Part shown: positions 26,171 through 35,758 of the stretch, in pieces
Layout: each line of letters starts with the position of its first letter
Numbering within the stretch: the stretch's first letter is position 1
Origin: Gynurincola endophyticus
Lineage (GTDB): Bacteria > Bacteroidota > Bacteroidia > Chitinophagales > Chitinophagaceae
DNA length: 64,000 nucleotides
NCBI RefSeq assembly: GCF_003991195.1
Contig: NZ_RCWL01000003.1
Coordinates: forward strand, 62,001 to 126,000
Direction of reading: 5' to 3'
The notes under the pieces: model-generated
The model's database searches: none
Seen by the model: only the letters and a program-made list of their open reading frames with translations
Told to the model about the DNA's origin: nothing
Made by a program: the position numbers and the translations under genes

Positions 26171-26671
26171 TTAATTATTATTAGTTATTTTTCTAAGTTT
26201 ATCTTTAATTCTGTTCATTTTTACCCGCAGGTTATTCTGGTTAATACCGAGAATTTCTTCCATTTCATCATATGACCTATCGTCGAGATATAGCATCACA
26301 ATACTTCGTTCAATTTCATTCAACTCTTTGATTGCGGTATATAGTTGGTAGAGTTGAGCTTCTTTTTCTTTGTCGTATTGTTCTAACTGTATTTCGACGG
26401 GAATGACTTCAGTAGAAACGGTTCGTATTGTTCTGGAAGTTTTTCGAATGGAGGTAATTGCGGTGTTAATCGCAATTCTGTACATCCATGTGCTGAATTT
26501 TGCATCACCTCTGAACTTTCCATATGACTTCCATAATTGTATTACGATCTCCTGAAATAAATCCTCCTTATCTTCTTCCTGGGTACAATACAGATGGGTT
26601 ACCTTATGTATAATACCTCGGTTTTCTTGAATAAGCGCAATAAAGTCATTTTGGTTCATTTGATGACTCAC
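26171..26671 (-). CDS. ECF RNA polymerase sigma factor
   Basis: 166 residues. Region 2 (DLFQEIVIQLWKSYGKFRG, then FSTWMYRIAINTAITSIRK) and region 4 (IERSIVMLYLDDRSYDEMEEILGINQNNLRVKMNRIK) are both clear. It belongs to the common Bacteroidota sigma-70-like ECF type. It is transcribed ahead of the membrane protein at 25540. An internal Met at residue 5 is an alternative start. Confidence 0.92.
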   Translation of the reverse strand: MSHQMNQNDFIALIQENRGIIHKVTHLYCTQEEDKEDLFQEIVIQLWKSYGKFRGDAKFSTWMYRIAINTAITSIRKTSRTIRTVSTEVIPVEIQLEQYDKEKEAQLYQLYTAIKELNEIERSIVMLYLDDRSYDEMEEILGINQNNLRVKMNRIKDKLRKITNNN

Positions 26672-26795
26672 CTACAGACAGTTTTTTATTATTAGTCGTC
26701 AGCTTTTATAGATTATTACAAATTCGGCATAAATTTTTAATTTTACCTTCTTTTATTTTAGATATTTCAGCAATTTAGTCCACAAGTTATTGATT

Positions 26796-27137
26796 ATGAA
26801 GAAATTTTTCCATTTATCCACCTGTAGTACCTGCAAAACAATTATCAAAGAAATAAATCCTGCTGAAAAAGGTTTTAAGCTTCAAGACATTAAAACTGAA
26901 CATATTAATGAGCAAGATCTGGACCAATTAAAGGAAATAGCGGGTTCATACGAAGCTTTATTTAACAGGCGTTCTCAAAAATATAAATCGATGAATTTAA
27001 AAGATCGGAACCTTTCCGAGGCAGATTATAAGAAGTTGATCTTATCTGAATATACATTTTTGAAACGTCCGGCAGTAATTGACGGAAAAAAATTGTTTTT
27101 AGGAAACTCCAAAGAATTACTGGAAGCCTACCAATAG
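26796..27137 (+). CDS. ArsC/Spx-family (arsenate reductase-like) protein
   Basis: 113 residues from the ATG at 26796; the longer TTG frame from 26790 adds two residues. Thioredoxin-like ArsC fold with C10-S-T-C13 near the N-terminus (CSTCK), HINEQDLDQL, a basic NRRSQKYKSM region where ArsC carries its Arg, and FLKRPAVIDGKKLFLG at the end. The CxxC pair points to the Spx/YffB side of the family, perhaps a redox-controlled regulator or glutaredoxin-like protein, rather than a proven arsenate reductase. Confidence 0.85.
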   Translation: MKKFFHLSTCSTCKTIIKEINPAEKGFKLQDIKTEHINEQDLDQLKEIAGSYEALFNRRSQKYKSMNLKDRNLSEADYKKLILSEYTFLKRPAVIDGKKLFLGNSKELLEAYQ

Positions 27138-27138
27138 T

Positions 27139-27678
27139 TTATTCACCCAAGTGTAGTAGTCGAAGGTTAATTAATCCGATACCACCGGCATAAGAGTAGC
27201 ATGAGCTATACGTATAGTGGCAGGGATCTTGTATCCACCCGAACTCAATTGGAATTCGATGAATTTCATTCAATGCATTATACAATTCATGTTTATTCTT
27301 TTGAGAGAGTAGTTTTTTTTCGGTAGATGTTTGCCAAAGTAAAAAGGGATGAATTGACTTTAATTGTGTACTTGCATTTTCCAGATGTGGGTATATCCAG
27401 TCGAGTCGACTGTCATTTTCATCTTTCAGGCATTGAATAACCGAAGCGGCGCTTGGAATGAGAAAATGATTCTCAAATTTTTTCAGACTGGATGGTGCGG
27501 GAAAGTGTGCAATTATATCCAATTGATGATCTGTAAGGCACCAGGCGTGCATTACAATCAGCTTTTGTTTGATCAGATTGTTTAGTAGATCAATAATGAC
27601 TTGTTTTGCAGTCTTTGATTCAAGTATATGAATCTTATCAATCGTTTTATAGTGTAATGCGTAGATCGGATAGTTCAT
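27139..27678 (-). CDS. Degenerate IS200/RAYT-type transposase derivative
   Basis: 179 residues. The overall layout is that of REP-associated tyrosine transposases: MHAWCLTDHQLDII in place of VMPNHVHLL, HPFLLWQTSTEKKLLSQ in place of the WQxGYHxxxI segment, and NALNEIHRIPIEFGWIQDP followed by YTYSSCYSYAGG in place of YIHxNPVRAGLVxxPEDWxYSS. The second His of the HUH motif is Leu and, by motif alignment, the catalytic Tyr is Glu. It should not cut DNA but may still bind it. No flanking inverted repeats or target duplication. Confidence 0.7.
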   Translation of the reverse strand: MNYPIYALHYKTIDKIHILESKTAKQVIIDLLNNLIKQKLIVMHAWCLTDHQLDIIAHFPAPSSLKKFENHFLIPSAASVIQCLKDENDSRLDWIYPHLENASTQLKSIHPFLLWQTSTEKKLLSQKNKHELYNALNEIHRIPIEFGWIQDPCHYTYSSCYSYAGGIGLINLRLLHLGE

Positions 27679-27839
27679 AGGTGAATGATTTACTACACAT
27701 TGGTGACATAAATTAAGAAAATTTCGGCAAAAAAAGTGTTAATAAAAACAAAAGTTGACATAAACCGTGTGTATCGTATTTACGTATAAGAGTAAAGAAA
27801 AATCTTTTTAAAAACGGGGCGTATAGCTCCTTCTGATAC

Positions 27840-27883
27840 ACACAGAAAAGCCCGGAGTCTTAAGACTCCGGGCTTTTCTGTGT
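27840..27883. terminator. 44-bp perfect palindrome, terminator
   Basis: A perfect inverted repeat with a GC-rich inner part (GCCCGGAGTC arm) and T/A runs at both ends, so it can end transcription both ways. It lies 49 bp past the uvrD stop and is best explained as its terminator. Confidence 0.85.
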
Positions 27884-27931
27884 CGCACGACTATTTATTT
27901 TATTATTATACGAATCTTTTTCTTGTATGGA

Positions 27932-30292
27932 TTATCCTACAATCATCAGCTTAGCATAATTCAACATTATTTTCTTTTCTCCGTTTGTAGCAAACTTTAC
28001 AGTTGCAATCGGGTTCAATTGTGATCCTTCCACCTTTATCACTTCACCAAAACCAAACTTCTGATGTTCTACTTTCTGGCCAGCCTGTAAGTTTGAAGTA
28101 TCGCTCGGTTCAAAGTTGCTGGAAGGTTGATGATCTACCGTTTTAGCAGCAGGTTTAGGCCCCACATAAGACGGTACCGGAGGTTTCTTTTTTGGCGGAG
28201 GACCATATTGCTTCTCCGCAACATTGGCCGCATTTGCATTTGACCAACCGCTTCCCGGACGATTACCACTCATTCTTTCATAAGCACTTCCTCCACCAAA
28301 CCCACCGGCATTTTTTACACCACCACCGGCAAATGACCGGTCAACATTCTCTTCCGGCAACTCTTCGAGAAACCTGCTCGGCTCATTCTGAACCAACTGC
28401 CCGAATCTATAGCGCGTATTAGCATAAGTTACCCATAACTTTTTCTTCGCACGGGTAATTACCACATAAAATAACCTTCTTTCTTCTTCCAACTCTTCTC
28501 TCGAGTTAATCGCCATAGCATTCGGAAACAAGGTTTCTTCAAGACCAGCAGCAAAAACACAAGAGAATTCTAACCCCTTCGCAGCATGAATCGTCATTAA
28601 CTTTACCGTATCTGCATCCGGATCCTTGTCGTCGGCATCCGTTAACAAAGTAATTTGCTGAAGATATGCCCCCAATGATTTATCAGTAAGTTCCCCATCT
28701 TCATTATCCGGACTTTCGGTCCACTCTTTAATACTGTTTAATAACTCCTGAATATTTTCATATCGGGCTACCCCTTCAGTACTTTTATCATTAAAGAGTT
28801 CTTTTACGATACTCGTTTGTTTTCCCACATGAACAGCAACATCATAAGCATCTTTATGCTGAAGCATCGTACTAAAGCTTTGTAACATGGTTACAAACTG
28901 GCTGATTGATTCCAGTGTGCCGGCTTTAAATCCAAACATACTTGCTTTCTCCAACACTTCCCACATCGTGATATTATTCTGGTTAGCCGCCAGTAACACT
29001 CTGTCAATTGTTGTTTTACCAATGCCCCGAACCGGATAATTGATAATTCGTTTTAAAGCTTCTTCATCCTGTTTATTTACTATCAATCGCAGATAAGCCA
29101 CAAAGTCTTTAATCTCTTTTCGTTGATAGAAACTAATGCCCCCGAACATGGTATATGGAATACCCATTCTTCTTAAAGCTTCCTCGAAAGCACGGCTTTG
29201 TGCATTCGTACGGTATAATATAGCAAAGTCTTTATTACTGAAATGATTTCTTAACTTTTGTTCCTGAATAGTATCTGCAACAAATTTGCCCTCATCATTA
29301 TCAGTCATTGTACGAACGATGGTAATCTTTTCGCCGGGAGCATTTTCCGTCCAGAGATCTTTTGGAATCTGCCCCTTGTTGTTTCGGATTACTTCGTTGG
29401 CCGCATTCAATATAGATTTGGTACAACGGTAATTCTGTTCCAGTTTTACCACATGGGCATCTTCATAATCTTCCTGAAATTGCAGGATATTCTGAATCGT
29501 TGCACCCCTGAAACTATAAATACTTTGTGCATCATCACCTACCACACAAACATTCTCATGTGCAGCACCTAATAATTTTATTACTTCATACTGAGCAGGG
29601 TTGGTATCCTGATACTCATCGATCAGAATATATTTGAATTTACGCTGATACTTTGATAAACATTCCGGAACATTCCGTAGCAGTTCATAAAACTTTAACA
29701 ACAGATCATCAAAGTCCATTGCACCGTTTTTAAAACAACGTTTTACATAGGCGTCATAAATCTGTGCCATCGCCGGACGATTGGCGCGATTATCTTCCTG
29801 TTGTATTTGATAATCGGTAGCATATTCAGCAGGACCTACCAACGAGTTTTTTGCAGAAGAAATTCTGCTGTAGACGGTAGCCGGTTTATAGTGCTTATCA
29901 TCGAGGTTCATTTCATTCACCACCGTTTTAATAACACTTTTGGCATCGTCTGTATCATAAATAGTAAAACTGTTCGGATAACCGATATGATGTGCTTCAG
30001 CACGGAGAATGCGCGCAAAAACACTGTGGAAGGTACCGATGTATAAGTTTTTGGCTTCAGAATTACCCAAAATATGTTCGATACGCTCTTTCATTTCCTT
30101 CGCTGCCTTATTCGTAAACGTAAGCGCCAAAATATTAAAAGCATCTACCCCTGATGCCAGTAAATGTGCAATCCTGGTAGTCAAAACCTTTGTTTTACCA
30201 CTACCGGCACCGGCAACAATCATCAACGGCCCGTTAATTCGTTCAACGGCTTCACGCTGTTTCTCATTCAAACCTTTTAAATACTCCTTCAT
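27932..30292 (-). CDS. uvrD: ATP-dependent DNA helicase UvrD/PcrA
   Basis: 786 residues, usual family length. Motif I GAGSGKT (28-34), LAL-TFTNKAAKEMKERI, IDEYQDTNPAQ as motif II, VVGDDAQSIYSFRGA, QNYRC, and the late motifs KLMTIHAAKGLEF and ERRLFYVVITRAKKKL. The C-terminus has a Gly-rich linker and a Tudor-like tail (QKVEHQKFGFGEVIKVEG). 3'-5' helicase of repair and replication restart. Called uvrD by function; pcrA is an equally valid name for Bacteroidota. Confidence 0.94.
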   Translation of the reverse strand: MKEYLKGLNEKQREAVERINGPLMIVAGAGSGKTKVLTTRIAHLLASGVDAFNILALTFTNKAAKEMKERIEHILGNSEAKNLYIGTFHSVFARILRAEAHHIGYPNSFTIYDTDDAKSVIKTVVNEMNLDDKHYKPATVYSRISSAKNSLVGPAEYATDYQIQQEDNRANRPAMAQIYDAYVKRCFKNGAMDFDDLLLKFYELLRNVPECLSKYQRKFKYILIDEYQDTNPAQYEVIKLLGAAHENVCVVGDDAQSIYSFRGATIQNILQFQEDYEDAHVVKLEQNYRCTKSILNAANEVIRNNKGQIPKDLWTENAPGEKITIVRTMTDNDEGKFVADTIQEQKLRNHFSNKDFAILYRTNAQSRAFEEALRRMGIPYTMFGGISFYQRKEIKDFVAYLRLIVNKQDEEALKRIINYPVRGIGKTTIDRVLLAANQNNITMWEVLEKASMFGFKAGTLESISQFVTMLQSFSTMLQHKDAYDVAVHVGKQTSIVKELFNDKSTEGVARYENIQELLNSIKEWTESPDNEDGELTDKSLGAYLQQITLLTDADDKDPDADTVKLMTIHAAKGLEFSCVFAAGLEETLFPNAMAINSREELEEERRLFYVVITRAKKKLWVTYANTRYRFGQLVQNEPSRFLEELPEENVDRSFAGGGVKNAGGFGGGSAYERMSGNRPGSGWSNANAANVAEKQYGPPPKKKPPVPSYVGPKPAAKTVDHQPSSNFEPSDTSNLQAGQKVEHQKFGFGEVIKVEGSQLNPIATVKFATNGEKKIMLNYAKLMIVG

Positions 30293-30388
30293 GTGCGCAA
30301 TTTACAGAATATAACTTGGGATCACAGCAAAATTTACTAGTTTGCCGCCATCATCTTTTTAAACATTATTTACGTAAAATAGTTGTAC

Positions 30389-30742
30389 ATGGAAGAGTTG
30401 CTTTTCGAAATTTTTGCAGATGCTGTGAGTTACACTGTGTATCAGGAAGGTATAACAGGAAAGGTAGTTGTGGAAGAAGCTTTGTTTGATGAAGAATCTA
30501 ATTTATTACAGTTGGAAAATTCGTCTTTTACTGACTTTTACAGTTTTTGGAAAGTATTTTCGCAAAAAGAAAACTGGCACTACTTCCATCCTCTGTTTAT
30601 TAACACTACCTACCGGCCTTTAGTAAAAGAAGCGCTGAAAAAAGTAGACTGGAATGTGCACCCGGACATAAAATGGCAGCAAAGCCATCAAAAACAATGG
30701 GACAAAGTACTAGCTGATCCCGGTAAATATTATTCAAAGTAA
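30389..30742 (+). CDS. Small protein of unknown function, coupled to PIF1-like helicase
   Basis: 117 residues from the ATG at 30389; the ORF begins two codons earlier at a TTG. Acidic, aromatic-rich (FTDFYSFWKVFSQKENWHYFHPLF, then WNVHPDIKWQQSHQKQWDKVL). No family recognised. Its stop overlaps the helicase ATG by 1 bp (TAATG), so the two are translationally coupled and perhaps functionally linked. Confidence 0.7.
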   Translation: MEELLFEIFADAVSYTVYQEGITGKVVVEEALFDEESNLLQLENSSFTDFYSFWKVFSQKENWHYFHPLFINTTYRPLVKEALKKVDWNVHPDIKWQQSHQKQWDKVLADPGKYYSK

Positions 30743-32931
30743 TGGAGAAAAATATACAGTTTGAGTTGGCCTGTGAGTTTATAATGAATACCCATCAGTG
30801 TATTTTTATAACAGGAAAAGCGGGTACCGGAAAAACCACTCTGCTAAAACATTTACAAAAGTCTACCTTAAAGAATACAATGGTGGCTGCTCCTACCGGA
30901 ATAGCTGCCATCCAGGCCGGAGGTGTAACGATACACTCCCTTTTTCAATTACCCTTTTCTCCCATCATTCCATTCGTGCAAGGACGGCTCGAAGACCATC
31001 CGCTCGTTCAACAAATGAAACTCACCAAAGCAAAACGCACATTGCTCAACGAATTGGAATTGCTCATTATTGACGAAGTAAGTATGGTGCGGGCTGATGT
31101 ATTGGACGGTATTGATATTGTGCTGAGAGCCGTACGAAAAAATCCGCATATCCCTTTCGGTGGAGTACAGGTCGTTTATTTTGGAGACCTCTATCAATTG
31201 CCGCCGGTTATTAAAGCCAATGAATGGCAACAAAGTATCGGCAACTTTTACGAAAGCGGATTCATATTCGATAGTAAAGCATTCAAACAAAGTCCGCCTA
31301 TTATCATTGAACTCGAAAAAATTTATCGCCAAACAGATATTCAGTTTATTAACTTACTCAACAGAATCCGGTTAAACCAATTATTACCGGAAGATATTGA
31401 TGCAATTAATAAACATTATTTCCCCGGCTTCACAGCGCCGTCGAACGAAAACTATATTACCCTTACAGCATTGAATGCAGCTGCCGATAAAATCAACCAG
31501 CAACAACTTGAATTATTATCTACACCTGCTTTTCATTTTGAAGGATCTATTGAGGGAGACTTTCCCTCACACGCGCTTCCTACAGATCTTAAACTGACAC
31601 TTAAAGAAGGGGCACAGGTGATGTTTATCAAAAACGATAAAGGAGAGGAGCGCCGATACTACAACGGCAAACTGGCACAGATTGAAAAAATCAGTGATGC
31701 GAAAATATGGATCAAGCTGCTGGATAACGGCTACACGTTTGAGCTCGAAAAAGAAGAATGGATAAATATCCGCTATTCATATGATGAAAAAACAAAGTCC
31801 ATCAAAGAAGAAGAGCTCGGAAGTTTTAAACAGTATCCGCTTAAATTAGCCTGGGCAATTACCATTCACAAAAGCCAGGGATTAACTTTCGAAAAAGCCA
31901 TTATTGATGCCGGCGATGCATTTGCTGCCGGACAAGTATATGTTGCCCTCAGCAGACTTTCTAATAAAGAAGGGCTCGTTCTCAATACACGAATATCCCG
32001 ATCAAGTATTACGGTAGAAGAAAGAGTTGTTCGTTTCTACCAGCGTGTCAGCCACTCTACAGAATTACAGAACCTGTTGAACGTTGCAAAAAAAAGATAT
32101 CTGACGCTACGGTTAGTAGAAGCATTTGACTGGAAAGACTGTTTAATACAGTGGGATGATTTTGTAGAAGAAGTAAAACACCTGAACCTTCCCGATAAAC
32201 AAAAGGAAATGTTATGGGTGCTGGAAACGGATAAAACCATCAACTTTTATCACAATACCGGAAAAAACTTCATCGCTCAGATAAGCCATGCATTACAAAC
32301 AGAAAAGAGCAATAATTTCGAGTGGATAAAAGAACGTTTATTGTCCGGTTGCGCATATTACCGCAAAAAACTGGTTCCTTTTCTGGAAGACTGGTATCAG
32401 CATATAGAACAACAACCGGAAGGAACCGATTCTTTTTATCTGAAGTTTAACACGCAACAATATCAGCAGGCATTTCTGATAGAAAAGAAACTGGAATTTT
32501 TAGAGCAATTATTAGCAGGTTTTATTCAGGAAAGCGACTTACTGAAGTGGAATGAACAGGCACTCCGGAATTTCGAGGCTTCAGATGTCAGGTTATTAAA
32601 ATATACCGGAAAAAAAGGTACGTCAGGCACATCCGGAAAAACCTCTATCGATTTGTTCATTGCCGGAACGAGCATCGGGCAAATTGCTCAATTCAGAGGA
32701 ATAAAGGAATCGACTGTATATTCACACCTCGCAGAAGGTGTTGAACAGGGCAAAATACAAGCGGAAAAGCTGGTACCGAAAAATGATCTCGAAAAAATGG
32801 TACGTTTGATAAAAGAACACGCATTTGTAAGTCTTAAAGAAACAAAAGACTACTTCGGCGAAGAACACAGTTACGAACAGATAAAAATAGCAATGGCATA
32901 TATCAAACGACAGGAAGCTTTAAACAATTAA
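30742..32931 (+). CDS. PIF1/RecD-like helicase with C-terminal HTH (HTH_40-like)
   Basis: 729 residues. Motif I GKAGTGKT (25-32), APTGIAAIQAGGVTIHSLF, LIIDEVSMVRADVLDGID as motif II, and late motifs AWAITIHKSQGLTF and VYVALSRLSN, all PIF1-like superfamily 1B. The C-terminal 90 residues (SIDLFIAGTSIGQIAQFRG, IKESTVYSHLAEGVEQGKI) form an HTH_40-like winged helix as in some RecQ proteins. Predicted 5'-3' helicase in repair or G-quadruplex processing. It ends just before a bidirectional terminator. Confidence 0.88.
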   Translation: MEKNIQFELACEFIMNTHQCIFITGKAGTGKTTLLKHLQKSTLKNTMVAAPTGIAAIQAGGVTIHSLFQLPFSPIIPFVQGRLEDHPLVQQMKLTKAKRTLLNELELLIIDEVSMVRADVLDGIDIVLRAVRKNPHIPFGGVQVVYFGDLYQLPPVIKANEWQQSIGNFYESGFIFDSKAFKQSPPIIIELEKIYRQTDIQFINLLNRIRLNQLLPEDIDAINKHYFPGFTAPSNENYITLTALNAAADKINQQQLELLSTPAFHFEGSIEGDFPSHALPTDLKLTLKEGAQVMFIKNDKGEERRYYNGKLAQIEKISDAKIWIKLLDNGYTFELEKEEWINIRYSYDEKTKSIKEEELGSFKQYPLKLAWAITIHKSQGLTFEKAIIDAGDAFAAGQVYVALSRLSNKEGLVLNTRISRSSITVEERVVRFYQRVSHSTELQNLLNVAKKRYLTLRLVEAFDWKDCLIQWDDFVEEVKHLNLPDKQKEMLWVLETDKTINFYHNTGKNFIAQISHALQTEKSNNFEWIKERLLSGCAYYRKKLVPFLEDWYQHIEQQPEGTDSFYLKFNTQQYQQAFLIEKKLEFLEQLLAGFIQESDLLKWNEQALRNFEASDVRLLKYTGKKGTSGTSGKTSIDLFIAGTSIGQIAQFRGIKESTVYSHLAEGVEQGKIQAEKLVPKNDLEKMVRLIKEHAFVSLKETKDYFGEEHSYEQIKIAMAYIKRQEALNN

Positions 32932-32950
32932 AAGTGAATGATATAAAACA

Positions 32951-32990
32951 AAAAACCTCCTCAGTACAAATTCTGAGGAGGTTTTTTTAT
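32951..32990. terminator. Bidirectional terminator
   Basis: AAAAACCTCCTCAG (32951-32964) pairs with CTGAGGAGGTTTTT (32973-32986), followed by T's. Between converging PIF1-like helicase and OmpA-like genes. Confidence 0.9.
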
Positions 32991-33003
32991 AATCTTATTC
33001 GAA

Positions 33004-33867
33004 TTATTTGGTTTCAAATAATTTGAAGAATTGATCTAACTGAGGTAAGATTACGATTCTGGTACGACGGTTAGCAGCTTTACCTTCTTTAGTATCGTTG
33101 CTGGCAACAGGTACGTATTCTGCACGACCTGCAGCAGTCATTTTCGCAGGATCTAAACCATGCTCTTTTTGTAATAATTTAACCACTGAAGTTGCACGTT
33201 TAACTGAAAGATCCCAGTTATCCATGTCTGCACCTTTAGCGTAAGCAGCGTTGTCAGTATGACCTTCAACCATGAATTCAATATCAGATTGATTTTTCAA
33301 TACCTGAGCAACTTTACCTAATACGGTTTTAGCTTCTTTAGTAACTTCGAAGCTGCCGTTTTTGAATAATAATTTATCAGAGATATCGATGTAAACTACA
33401 CCTTTATCAATTTTGATGTTTACGTCCTGATCATCAAGATTACCGATAGCTCCTTTAAGATTCATCACTAAAGCCATGTTTAATGAGTCTTTACGAGCTA
33501 AGGTTGTTTGTAAACCTTGAATATATGCATCTTTAGCACCAATGTTATCTAAAGATTGTTTGATACTTTGTGCCTGAGCTGTAGAGATTACTGATAAATC
33601 TTCTAATTGCTTTAAAGCTAAGTTGTTGTTTTCTTTTAAGAAAGCGATTTGTTTTTTCAGGCTTTCAATATCGTTCAATAATGCAACCGCTTTTTTAGCT
33701 TCTTCAGCTTTTAAATCTTCACAAGACTGTAAATCACCTTGTAATTTAGCATTTGCTGCAGTTAATTCTTCGTTTTTTGCAAGCTGTTCTTTGTACTTTT
33801 TTTGGCTTACACATGAGAAAAGCAGGACTGGGGTTAAACCTGCTAATAAAGCATGTTTGAAATTCAT
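33004..33867 (-). CDS. OmpA-family peptidoglycan-binding lipoprotein
   Basis: 287 residues from the ATG at 33867 (the TTG frame to 33876 is longer). Lipobox in LTPVLLFSC, then a coiled coil of about 90 residues (KKYKEQLAKNEELTAANAKL and following), then the OmpA C-terminal domain with FMVEGHTDN and KMTAAGRAEYVPVASND, then NRRTRIVILP. It should link the outer membrane to peptidoglycan. Standalone gene. The long intergenic stretch upstream also holds the recA promoter on the other strand. Confidence 0.9.
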   Translation of the reverse strand: MNFKHALLAGLTPVLLFSCVSQKKYKEQLAKNEELTAANAKLQGDLQSCEDLKAEEAKKAVALLNDIESLKKQIAFLKENNNLALKQLEDLSVISTAQAQSIKQSLDNIGAKDAYIQGLQTTLARKDSLNMALVMNLKGAIGNLDDQDVNIKIDKGVVYIDISDKLLFKNGSFEVTKEAKTVLGKVAQVLKNQSDIEFMVEGHTDNAAYAKGADMDNWDLSVKRATSVVKLLQKEHGLDPAKMTAAGRAEYVPVASNDTKEGKAANRRTRIVILPQLDQFFKLFETK

Positions 33868-33876
33868 ATAACTCAA

Positions 33877-34297
33877 TTTAAATGATAAAAAAGTTTCTAC
33901 GGCAACCGAGGCTGTTTAAACAACATTCGTGCCTAAATTAACAACAAAGTTGTAAACCAGCGCTATAATCTGTTGAATTTTAACGTTTTTTAAGAACTAT
34001 TGGTCAAAATTCACGCACTAAGATAAACATAACGCGGAATAGGCGCGAAAAAGTGTATAACTTTCTTAAAAAATTATTTCACAATTAGTTATCAACAACT
34101 ACAGAAAAGTCTCATTGAATTTATTATACATTCAACTTATTTCTAATAATATTACGTATATAATATAGGCTCGTATGAGCATAAAAGTGGTTAGATAAAA
34201 TAATTAGCTAATTTTTGCTAAAAATATTAGTTATTTCAAAATAATATTTATCTTTGACCTCTCAACTAATTCATTCAAATTATAAACGATCCAAAAT
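33877..34297. other. Divergent intergenic region, ompA-like / recA
   Basis: 420 bp, AT-rich, no open frame of note. It holds the recA promoter box near 34249. I found no inverted repeat resembling a Bacteroidota LexA site with confidence. Confidence 0.5.
34249..34256 (+). promoter_or_regulatory. recA promoter -7 box (TATCTTTG)
   Basis: Exact TAnnTTTG match 42 bp before the recA ATG. A TTAG lies 18 bp upstream (34227-34230), a weak version of the -33 TTTG. Confidence 0.6.
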
Positions 34298-35332
34298 ATG
34301 TCAAGCGAAAAGAATAGCGAGAAAAACAGCGAAAAGAGTGGCGAAAAATTAAAAGCACTAAAACTTACCATGGACAAAATCGAAAAAGATTTTGGTAAGG
34401 GTAGTGTAATGATGATGAATGAAAAATCGCAGGATGCTATAGAAACTATTTCTACCGGCTCTATCGGCCTGGATGTAGCATTAGGAATCGGCGGTTTTCC
34501 GAAAGGTAGAATTGTGGAGATTTACGGACCGGAATCTTCTGGTAAAACAACTATCGCTATTCACGTAATTGCTGAAGCACAGAAAAAAGGTGGTATGTGT
34601 GCAATTATAGATGCTGAGCATGCTTTTGACAGCATTTACGCACGCAAATTGGGCGTTGACGTTGATAATTTATTAATCTCACAACCTGACTATGGTGAGC
34701 AGGCACTTGAAATTGCAGACCGGCTGATACTATCAGGAGCTTTAGACGTAGTGGTGATCGACTCAGTAGCCGCCCTCGTTCCTAAAGGTGAACTGGAAGG
34801 AGAAATGGGAGACAGTAAAATGGGATTACAAGCCCGCCTGATGTCACAAGCTTTAAGAAAATTAACCGCAACTATTAATAAAACAAACACGATTTGCATC
34901 TTTATCAACCAGTTGAGAGAAAAAATCGGTGTAATGTTCGGAAACCCTGAAACCACAACGGGAGGTAACGCCTTAAAATTCTATTCATCCGTACGTTTAG
35001 ACATCCGCCGTATGGCTCAGATCAAAGACGGTGATGAAGCAGTAGGAAACAGAGTGAAAGTGAAAGTGGTAAAAAATAAAGTGGCTCCTCCTTTCAGAAG
35101 TGCAGAATTTGATATCGTTTTCGGAGAAGGAATCTCTAAGGCAGGTGAAATACTGGATATGGGTGTTGATCTCGGTGTTGTTGGTAAAAGTGGTAGCTGG
35201 TTTAGCTACAACAACGATAAATTGGGTCAGGGAAGAGATTCGGTGAAAAAATTACTCATCGATAATCCTGAACTTGCCAACGAAATCGAAGCTAAAATCA
35301 GAGAAAAAATTAAAGAAATGCAGGAAGCATAA
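34298..35332 (+). CDS. recA: Recombinase RecA
   Basis: 344 residues. A Lys/Glu/Ser-rich N-terminal tail ([17 protein letters not shown]), then Walker A GPESSGKT (77-84), [19 protein letters not shown], the L2-region [20 protein letters not shown], and a short acidic C-terminus (IKEMQEA). Full-length and standard. It is followed by a terminator at 35358 and precedes mgsA on the same strand, but as a separate transcript. Confidence 0.98.
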   Translation: MSSEKNSEKNSEKSGEKLKALKLTMDKIEKDFGKGSVMMMNEKSQDAIETISTGSIGLDVALGIGGFPKGRIVEIYGPESSGKTTIAIHVIAEAQKKGGMCAIIDAEHAFDSIYARKLGVDVDNLLISQPDYGEQALEIADRLILSGALDVVVIDSVAALVPKGELEGEMGDSKMGLQARLMSQALRKLTATINKTNTICIFINQLREKIGVMFGNPETTTGGNALKFYSSVRLDIRRMAQIKDGDEAVGNRVKVKVVKNKVAPPFRSAEFDIVFGEGISKAGEILDMGVDLGVVGKSGSWFSYNNDKLGQGRDSVKKLLIDNPELANEIEAKIREKIKEMQEA

Positions 35333-35357
35333 AATCTTGGATGGGTTAGTAAAGTAG

Positions 35358-35396
35358 AAAAATGGTCTCAACGATTACGTTGCAGGCCATTTTTTA
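35358..35396 (+). terminator. recA terminator
   Basis: Outer stem AAAAATGG / CCATTTTT and inner stem CAACG / CGTTG flanking an ATTA loop, followed by T's, 26 bp after the recA stop. Confidence 0.75.
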
Positions 35397-35427
35397 TATA
35401 CAAATTATTCATAATGAACTATATACA

Positions 35428-35758
35428 TAAAAAAAGGGGTCAGAATAGAAATTCAACCCCGCTTTTAAAATCCAATATCCTATGAAAAACCGAGGTAAAA
35501 ATAAGTCCAATTTTCCTAATACACAATACTATTTAAAGGTTATTTTTAAATTAATTGTTAATTGATGCTCAACTTTGTTAAAATCAATTAACTGCTCTAA
35601 ACCAAGGAGTTTTAAATTAAAATAAAAACAATGTGTAAGCATTTGTTTTTCAAACAAGTAACTCAATTGCTTACGAAGCCGTTCAAAAATTATAAAAAAT
35701 AACCAACTTATACATTTACAGTATCTTTAACACCTCCTATCAAGTAACTTATAACCAA
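35428..35758 (+). promoter_or_regulatory. Structured leader region upstream of mgsA
   Basis: 425 bp lie between recA and mgsA with no supported gene. Three foldable elements are visible: GGGGT/ACCCC around 35436-35460, a perfect 10-bp stem GTTAATTGAT (35557-35566) with ATCAATTAAC (35583-35592), and GTAAGCA (35635-35641) with TGCTTAC (35668-35674). A TATCTTTA near 35724, a few bases from the TAnnTTTG consensus, may be the promoter. These could form a regulatory leader or a small RNA; nothing matches a riboswitch I know. Confidence 0.4.

Noticed and set aside
27800-27840. tRNA-like start (GGGGCGTATAGCTC) upstream of the 44-bp palindrome
   Set aside because: No T-arm or matching acceptor stem follows, so it is not a tRNA gene.
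35482-35566. Twenty-seven-codon ORF upstream of mgsA
   Set aside because: No ribosome-binding context or similarity, and the sequence lies in a foldable region better read as leader RNA.
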